From Comamonadaceae bacterium (lineage in GTDB: Bacteria > Pseudomonadota > Gammaproteobacteria > Burkholderiales > Burkholderiaceae_C): a DNA stretch of 64,000 bases. Shown piece after piece: positions 59,063-64,000 of this stretch. The DNA is taken from NCBI GenBank assembly GCA_947375135.1, contig CANCER010000010.1, positions 53,319 through 117,318 of the forward strand, read 5' to 3'. The position numbers and the translations under genes are program-made. The notes under the pieces are model-generated. The model had not been told where the DNA came from. It ran no database searches and saw only the letters and a list, made by a program, of their open reading frames with translations. Numbering within the stretch: the first letter of the stretch is position 1; each line of letters begins with the position of its first letter.

Positions 59063-60787
59063 TCAATCCACGGCGTAAACCACCATGGAGTTGCCGCGCT
59101 TGAAGTCGAGCTGGTTGTTGCCGCCGCAGCCCATGGCCACGTACTGCTTGCCCGACACGTTGTAGGCCACCGGCATGGCGTTGGCGCCGGCGCCGCAGTT
59201 GTGTTCCCACAGCAACGCGCCGCTCTTGGCGTCGAGTGCGCGGAACAGGCCATTGCCTTCACCGTAGAACACCAGGCCGCCGGCGGTTGCCAGTGCGCCG
59301 CCAATCAGGGGCTGCTCGGTGTCAAACTTCCAGACCATCTTGCCGGTGTTGTAGTCCACGGCTGCCAGACGGCCCCACTGCTTTTCACCCTCAACCACCT
59401 TGAAGGCGCCGCCCAGCCACAGCTTGCCGCCAGGGTACTTGGCGGTTTCCACGTGGTAGGTCATGGGCTGGTGCAGGTTCAGTGCATAGCTCAGGTGCAG
59501 CTCCGGGTTGACGGCCATGGGCGACCATTCGACGCCGCCATTGGCACCGGGCAACATGCGTGCGCCGTCGGCAGTGGGCAAGACCCACATGTTTTCCTGC
59601 GGGATCATGGCTTCGGAGAAGCGGATCAGTTCGCCGTTCTCACGGTTGTGCACGTACACATGGCCGGTCTTGCCGCCATGGATCACGCCGGGCACCATCT
59701 TGCCGGACTTGTCTTGCACGTCCACCAGAATCGGGGGGCTGACCGCGTCCAGGTCCCAGACATCGTGGGCGATGTACTGGAAGTGCCATTTGTAGGCGCC
59801 GGTGTTCAGGTCCACTGCCACCAGAGAGTCGGTGTACAGGTTGTCGCCGGGGCGCTCGGCGCCATACAGGTCGGGCGACGGATTGCCCACCACAAAGAAG
59901 ATGGTGTTCGACTTCAGGTCCACCGCCGGGTTCATCCAGACACCGCCGCCCAGGGTTTGGAAGAACGAGCTATCACGCGCCAGCTGGGCCTTCTCGGCCG
60001 CAATGTCGCGGTGCATGTCGCGCCCGGTGGCGTCGTTAACGGCCCAGACGCCTTCGCTGCCCTTTTCGGGGATGGTGTGGAAGGTCCACAGCAGTTTGCC
60101 GTTGGCCGCATCAAAGGCCTTGACGAAGCCGCGAATGCCGTACTCGCCGCCGTTGGTGCCGATCAACACCTTGCCGCCGACCACGGTGGGGGCCATGGTT
60201 TCGCTGTAGCCCTTTTCAGGATCAGCGATTTCAATGTTCCACAGCACCTTGCCGGTCTTGGCGTCCAGAGACACCAGACGCGAATCCAGCGTGCCCATGA
60301 ACAGCTTGCCGCCCTCTACCGCGACACCGCGGTTATTGGGTCCGCAGCAGAAGGTGGTGATGGGGCCCATCTTGTGCTTGTAGTGCCAGAACTCCTTGCC
60401 GGTCACAGCGTCCAGCGCATAGACGTGGTTGTAGGAGGTGGTCATAAACATCACGCCATCGACCACGATGGGCGCGGTTTCCATGGACTCCAGCACTTCG
60501 GTTTGGAAGGTGAACTTCGGCTTGAGGTTCTTGACGTTGCCGGTGTTGATCTGCTTGCCGGGGTAGTAGCGGGTTTGTGCGTAGTTGCCGTTGGTGTGCA
60601 GCCAGTCTTTGTCCTGCGCGCCGGCTTGGTCCAGCTGGGACTGCGACACATTGATGCCTTTGGACAGGGTGCTCGCACCGCTGCCCACATCCTTCTGGCC
60701 TTGAATTTCTTGCGCTGAAGCAATTCCCGCAAGGGTACTAAGCGCCACGGCCGTGAGGGCGATGACTTTTCGATAAGGGATATTCAT
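59063..60787 (-). CDS. PQQ-dependent alcohol dehydrogenase, probable lanthanide type
   Basis: 574 residues from [17 protein letters not shown]; signal peptide ending GIASAQ. Eight-bladed propeller with tryptophan-docking repeats, vicinal disulfide Cys147-Cys148 in FCCGPNNRG, metal ligands Glu215 (NGGEYGIRG) and Asn302 ([11 protein letters not shown]), and catalytic Asp345 in VWDLDAVS. Asp347, two residues on, is the extra acid found in XoxF/ExaF/PedH lanthanide enzymes and replaced by Ala in calcium enzymes. It has no fused haem domain; the adjacent dihaem cytochrome is the likely acceptor. It oxidises alcohols in the periplasm. Confidence 0.9.
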   Translation of the reverse strand: MNIPYRKVIALTAVALSTLAGIASAQEIQGQKDVGSGASTLSKGINVSQSQLDQAGAQDKDWLHTNGNYAQTRYYPGKQINTGNVKNLKPKFTFQTEVLESMETAPIVVDGVMFMTTSYNHVYALDAVTGKEFWHYKHKMGPITTFCCGPNNRGVAVEGGKLFMGTLDSRLVSLDAKTGKVLWNIEIADPEKGYSETMAPTVVGGKVLIGTNGGEYGIRGFVKAFDAANGKLLWTFHTIPEKGSEGVWAVNDATGRDMHRDIAAEKAQLARDSSFFQTLGGGVWMNPAVDLKSNTIFFVVGNPSPDLYGAERPGDNLYTDSLVAVDLNTGAYKWHFQYIAHDVWDLDAVSPPILVDVQDKSGKMVPGVIHGGKTGHVYVHNRENGELIRFSEAMIPQENMWVLPTADGARMLPGANGGVEWSPMAVNPELHLSYALNLHQPMTYHVETAKYPGGKLWLGGAFKVVEGEKQWGRLAAVDYNTGKMVWKFDTEQPLIGGALATAGGLVFYGEGNGLFRALDAKSGALLWEHNCGAGANAMPVAYNVSGKQYVAMGCGGNNQLDFKRGNSMVVYAVD

Positions 60788-60835
60788 ATTCGGTCTCTCT
60801 CTTTGGTATTGGGCAGGCAACAATCGCCCCAAGCG

Positions 60836-60856
60836 GTAATTTTTTTACAAAATTAC
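60836..60856. promoter_or_regulatory. Inverted repeat upstream of the PQQ dehydrogenase gene
   Basis: GTAATTTT-TTTAC-AAAATTAC, an 8-bp inverted repeat 49 bases upstream of the PQQ dehydrogenase ATG and 107 bases from the ankyrin gene start on the other side. It lies in an AT-rich patch likely to hold the divergent promoters, so a repressor or activator site is plausible. Confidence 0.5.
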
Positions 60857-60962
60857 GACCTGAGGAAACGGCATTTTCAAAGCGTTTGCCAAGCGGTCGC
60901 GCAGGGCTTCTCCTAATCCCTCGTTCCCGGACAGGTATTCCCGCCAGACGCTTCGCCGCGCA

Positions 60963-61670
60963 ATGAAGACGCGTATACCGTCGACTCGATTGCATCAACT
61001 TTGGGAGTTTTCCGTGCATTTTTCGCGAACATTTCAACTGGGTTTTGGGCTCTGCATGCTCGGCATCAGCAGCATGGCAAGTGCACAAATGGGTGCGGAC
61101 CAGATCAATCGCAACGGGCAATATGTGCTGGCAGCCAAGGCCGGCAAGGTGGAGCGTGTGGCCCAACTGTTGCGCGAAGGCGCGGCTGTGAATTCGCGTG
61201 ACCGCTTGGGCAATTCGCCCCTGAATATGGCAGCTGGCAAAGGCAACCTGGCAATGGTCGAGGTGCTGCTGGGTGCAGGCGCAGACCCCAACCTGGCCAA
61301 CCTTTCGGAAGTCACCCCGCTGATGGGTGCAAGCTTTGTTTCCAATGCGGAGCTCATCAAGAAATTGCTCGCCGCAGGTGCCCGCACCGACGCGGTGGAC
61401 CGGGTCAAAAAGACGGCGGCCACCTACGTGGCGGCCAATGGCTGCATTCCCTGCATGGAGGCCTTGCTGGCCTCCGGCGTCAAGGTCAATGCAGTGCTGG
61501 AAAACGAACTGACCTTGCTGATGTGGGCCTCCGGGTCGGGGCAGGACAAGATGGTTCAATTCCTGCTGGCGCAAGGTGCCGACAAGGGCCAGAAGGACAA
61601 CCGCGGCTTGACGGCCTTGGCCATCGCGCGGGATGCCAAGCAGAGCGCGGCAAGCGCATTGCTGGAGTGA
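60963..61670 (+). CDS. Secreted ankyrin-repeat protein
   Basis: 235 residues. Residues about 20-43 form a signal peptide (FGLCMLGISSMASAQ), though a later GTG start would make a more typical length. Five to six ankyrin repeats follow, for example AVNSRDRLGNSPLNMAAGKGN, ADPNLANLSEVTPLMGASF and GLTALAIARDAKQ. Periplasmic ankyrin proteins act as binding or protective partners (AnkB next to catalase is one case). It is divergent from the PQQ dehydrogenase gene, and may belong to the same system. Partner unknown. Confidence 0.85.
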   Translation: MKTRIPSTRLHQLWEFSVHFSRTFQLGFGLCMLGISSMASAQMGADQINRNGQYVLAAKAGKVERVAQLLREGAAVNSRDRLGNSPLNMAAGKGNLAMVEVLLGAGADPNLANLSEVTPLMGASFVSNAELIKKLLAAGARTDAVDRVKKTAATYVAANGCIPCMEALLASGVKVNAVLENELTLLMWASGSGQDKMVQFLLAQGADKGQKDNRGLTALAIARDAKQSAASALLE

Positions 61671-61716
61671 TGTCCCGCGCTCATGCAGCACGCCGGCAAG
61701 GGCTGGCGGGGCACCT

Positions 61717-62883
61717 ATGAGTTCCAGCAGTGATCGAAGCCCCGCCGCCCTTACCGGGTTGCAACTGCGCTCGCTGGTCCTGGCCAACGGCACCCTGGAG
61801 TTGTCGCTGCACAGCGTGACCACGCCCGATCCGGGGCCTGACGAAGTGGTGGTGCGCATGGAAGCGGCGCCTATCAACCCTTCGGATATCGGCCTGCTCT
61901 TTGGCGCAGCCGATACCCGCAGCAGCGTGCTGTCGGGCAGCGCAGACAGTCCTGTGGTGACCCTGCAGATCCCTGCACACCTGATGCCGGGCATGGCCGG
62001 GCGCATCGGCCAGTCCCTGCCCGTGGGCAACGAGGGAGCCGGCGTGGTGATCGCTGCGGGATCGTCCCGGCAGGCGCAGGCGCTGTTGGGGCAGACGGTC
62101 GCGTTACTGGGCGGCGCCATGTATGCGCAATACCGCTGCATCGCGGTCGGGCAGTGCCTGGCGTTGCCAGCGGGCACCCGGCCGGCGGACGGCGCTTCCT
62201 GCTTTGTCAACCCGCTCACTGCGCTGGGCATGGTGGAAACCATGCGGCGCGAGGGCCACAAGGCCCTGGTGCATACGGCGGCGGCCTCCAACCTGGGGCA
62301 GATGCTGAACAGGATTTGCATCAAGGACCAGATCGCCCTGGTCAACATCGTGCGCAGGCCGGAGCAGGCTGCGATGCTCAAGGCGATGGGCGCCCGCTTC
62401 GTATGCGACAGTTCATCGCCCGCCTTTCTGGCCGACCTGACGCAGGCCCTGGCGGATACCGGCGCCACGCTGGCGTTTGATGCCACCGGCGGCGGGGCCT
62501 TGGCTGGCCAGATTCTGGGCTGCATGGAGGCTGCGCTCAACCGCAGCGCCACCGAATACAGCCGTTACGGCTCCAGCACGCACAAACAGGTCTACATCTA
62601 CGGCGGGTTGGACAGCCGGCCAACCGAGTTCGTTCGCAACTTCGGCTTCTCCTGGGGTATGGGGGGCTGGCTGTTGTTTCCGTTTTTGCAGCGCATCGGC
62701 GAGGCCGCAGCGCAGGCACTGCGCCAACGCGTGGCCGACGAACTCCGCACCACCTTTGCCAGCCGCTACGCGCACGAGATTTCTCTGGCGCAGGCCCTGC
62801 AACCACAGGCCATCGCGGTGTACGGCCTGCGGGCCACCGGCACCAAGTACCTGATCAACCCCCACAAGCTGCCGGGCACCTGA
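61717..62883 (+). CDS. Zinc-less MDR-family oxidoreductase
   Basis: 388 residues from MSSSSDRSPAALTG. A GroES-like N-terminal half with RMEAAPINPSDIGLLFG and LPVGNEGAGVVIAAG, then the nucleotide-binding half with ALVHTAAASNLGQMLNRIC and LAFDATGGGALAGQILG. Zinc ligands of classical alcohol dehydrogenases are absent, as in quinone oxidoreductases. The tail TGTKYLINPHK is characteristic of a proteobacterial branch of unknown substrate. Separated by 46 bases from the ankyrin gene; the 194 bases after it hold the ilvD leader. Confidence 0.82.
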   Translation: MSSSSDRSPAALTGLQLRSLVLANGTLELSLHSVTTPDPGPDEVVVRMEAAPINPSDIGLLFGAADTRSSVLSGSADSPVVTLQIPAHLMPGMAGRIGQSLPVGNEGAGVVIAAGSSRQAQALLGQTVALLGGAMYAQYRCIAVGQCLALPAGTRPADGASCFVNPLTALGMVETMRREGHKALVHTAAASNLGQMLNRICIKDQIALVNIVRRPEQAAMLKAMGARFVCDSSSPAFLADLTQALADTGATLAFDATGGGALAGQILGCMEAALNRSATEYSRYGSSTHKQVYIYGGLDSRPTEFVRNFGFSWGMGGWLLFPFLQRIGEAAAQALRQRVADELRTTFASRYAHEISLAQALQPQAIAVYGLRATGTKYLINPHKLPGT

Positions 62884-63077
62884 CGCGCCCAGCGCTCAGA
62901 CAGGCGGGGTCCAATGCCTGGCATCGCACGGGCTGCTGCGCGCAAGAGGTCCAGCGCAAAAAGTGGTTTACCCCTGCATCGCGCCGCAGGGGTGTGGCGG
63001 CGGCATAAAATCGCAACGCACCGCCGCAGACCAGGCGGCTTAGCTCCGCACTCCCATCAGCCCGAAAGCTTTTCAAA

Positions 63078-64000
63078 ATGCCCCAATACCGCTCCAAGAC
63101 CTCCACCGCCGGCCGCAACATGGCAGGTGCCCGCTCGCTGTGGCGTGCCACCGGCATGAAGGATGGCGACTTCGACAAACCCATCATCGCCGTGGTCAAT
63201 AGCTTCACCCAGTTTGTGCCGGGACATGTACACCTCAAGGACCTGGGCCAGTTGGTGGCCCGCGAAATCGAGGCGGCAGGCGGTGTGGCCAAAGAGTTCA
63301 ACACCATTGCCGTGGACGACGGCATTGCCATGGGTCACGACGGCATGCTGTATTCGCTTCCCAGCCGCGACATCATTGCGGATTCCGTGGAATACATGGT
63401 CAATGCCCACTGCGCCGACGCCATGGTGTGCATCTCCAACTGCGACAAGATCACCCCCGGCATGCTGATGGCGGCCATGCGGCTGAACATCCCGGTGGTG
63501 TTTGTGTCCGGCGGCCCGATGGAGGCCGGCAAGGTCAAGCTGCTCAACCCCGGCACACAGAAGATCGAATTCAAAAAGCTCGACCTGATCGACGCTATGG
63601 TGATGGCCGCCGATGACAAGGTGTCGGATGCCGATGTGGCCGAGGTGGAACGCTCCGCCTGCCCGACCTGCGGCTCCTGCTCCGGCATGTTCACCGCCAA
63701 CTCCATGAACTGCCTGACCGAGGCCCTGGGCCTGGCCCTGCCCGGCAACGGCACGGTGGTGGCCACCCACGCCGACCGCGAACAACTCTTCAAGCGCGCC
63801 GGCCACCTGGCCGTGGAGCTGTGCAAGCGCTATTACGAGCAGGACGACAGCAGCGTGCTGCCGCGCTCCATGGGCTTCAAGGCCTTTGAGAACGCGTGTA
63901 CGCTGGACATAGCCATGGGCGGCTCCACCAACACCATCCTGCACATCCTGGCCATCGCCCAGGAGGCCGAAATCGACTTCACCCTGGCCGACATCGACCG
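63078..64000 (+). CDS. ilvD: Dihydroxy-acid dehydratase (3' end outside window)
   Basis: First 307 residues; the gene runs off the right edge. Start [20 protein letters not shown] matches the family. Fe-S ligands [11 protein letters not shown] and [19 protein letters not shown] and the MGGSTNT substrate loop are present; they are typical of the IlvD/EDD family, and the [20 protein letters not shown] block points to IlvD. It dehydrates dihydroxy acids in valine and isoleucine synthesis, the pathway to which ilvA in this window also belongs. Confidence 0.95.
   Translation, partial: MPQYRSKTSTAGRNMAGARSLWRATGMKDGDFDKPIIAVVNSFTQFVPGHVHLKDLGQLVAREIEAAGGVAKEFNTIAVDDGIAMGHDGMLYSLPSRDIIADSVEYMVNAHCADAMVCISNCDKITPGMLMAAMRLNIPVVFVSGGPMEAGKVKLLNPGTQKIEFKKLDLIDAMVMAADDKVSDADVAEVERSACPTCGSCSGMFTANSMNCLTEALGLALPGNGTVVATHADREQLFKRAGHLAVELCKRYYEQDDSSVLPRSMGFKAFENACTLDIAMGGSTNTILHILAIAQEAEIDFTLADID

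Noticed and set aside
60738..62552. 604-codon minus-strand frame running through the ankyrin and MDR genes
   Set aside because: It would overlap two plus-strand genes with domain support and the PQQ gene start; no domain was recognised.

Overview
The window looks like chromosomal DNA of a betaproteobacterium of the order Burkholderiales, most likely family Comamonadaceae (Rhodoferax-like). This is inferred from the high GC content, a Comamonas/Acidovorax-type GBP porin, a GroEL with a GGM-rich tail, and gene content that includes an Omp/RND efflux set, IorAB-like molybdenum enzymes and a Coq7 hydroxylase. No rRNA, complete tRNA, CRISPR array, IS element or prophage was seen. Nearly all of the window is coding.

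Layout. (1) 1-6951, minus strand: a signalling operon with a stand-alone receiver, a PAS-GGDEF-EAL protein, a large hybrid histidine kinase (two receivers and an Hpt domain) and an HD-GYP response regulator cut by the window edge. (2) 7210-9519: groES-groEL behind a perfect CIRCE operator, followed by a nested 80-nt hairpin and a terminator. (3) 9545-10140: a ParE/RelE-type toxin-antitoxin pair. (4) 10260-17776: a sugar-phosphate region. tal-pgi-ycaQ-HAD-tag runs leftward as a very tight operon; zwf-hexR(rpiR) runs rightward; a 9-bp inverted repeat lies between the divergent promoters. (5) 17928-20599: an ompW remnant, a porin, coq7 and osmC. (6) 20711-21998: a Phd/RelE pair followed by an MNT/HEPN pair. 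(7) 22083-38657: metabolic and transport genes (ilvA, 5'-nucleotidase, DUF1800/DUF1501 pair, SbmA/YddA-type ABC exporter, queC, CoA-transferase, EamA, beta-hydroxyacid dehydrogenase, aldo/keto reductase, MFS, acuI) and an orphan XRE regulator. (8) 38734-50705, minus strand: an RND efflux tripartite set preceded by a YhgE/Pip-like membrane protein, two FAD enzymes (one fused to a VTT/TVP38 membrane domain) and a CDP-alcohol phosphatidyltransferase. (9) 50808-60787, minus strand: PQQ alcohol dehydrogenase, dihaem cytochrome c, two tandem [2Fe-2S]/molybdopterin dehydrogenase pairs, XdhC and a MocA-like cytidylyltransferase. (10) 60963-64000: a secreted ankyrin protein, an MDR oxidoreductase and the start of ilvD.

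How the genes fit together. Region 9 reads as a periplasmic oxidation chain: alcohol to aldehyde by the PQQ enzyme, aldehyde to acid by Tat-exported molybdenum enzymes, electrons to cytochrome c, with MocA and XdhC maturing the cofactor. The PQQ enzyme carries the Asp-x-Asp signature associated with lanthanide-dependent enzymes. Region 4 combines glycolytic/pentose-phosphate steps with their probable RpiR/HexR regulator.

The least explained signals are non-coding. One is a three-hairpin repeat in three clear copies (16828, 23674, 47858) plus a degenerate one (27708); its constant TTGGGGCGGCCCGGC loop is closed by a stem that differs between copies. A second is a perfect 24-bp inverted repeat around a 46-nt purine-rich core at 34611-34704. 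A third is the 80-nt nested hairpin after groEL.
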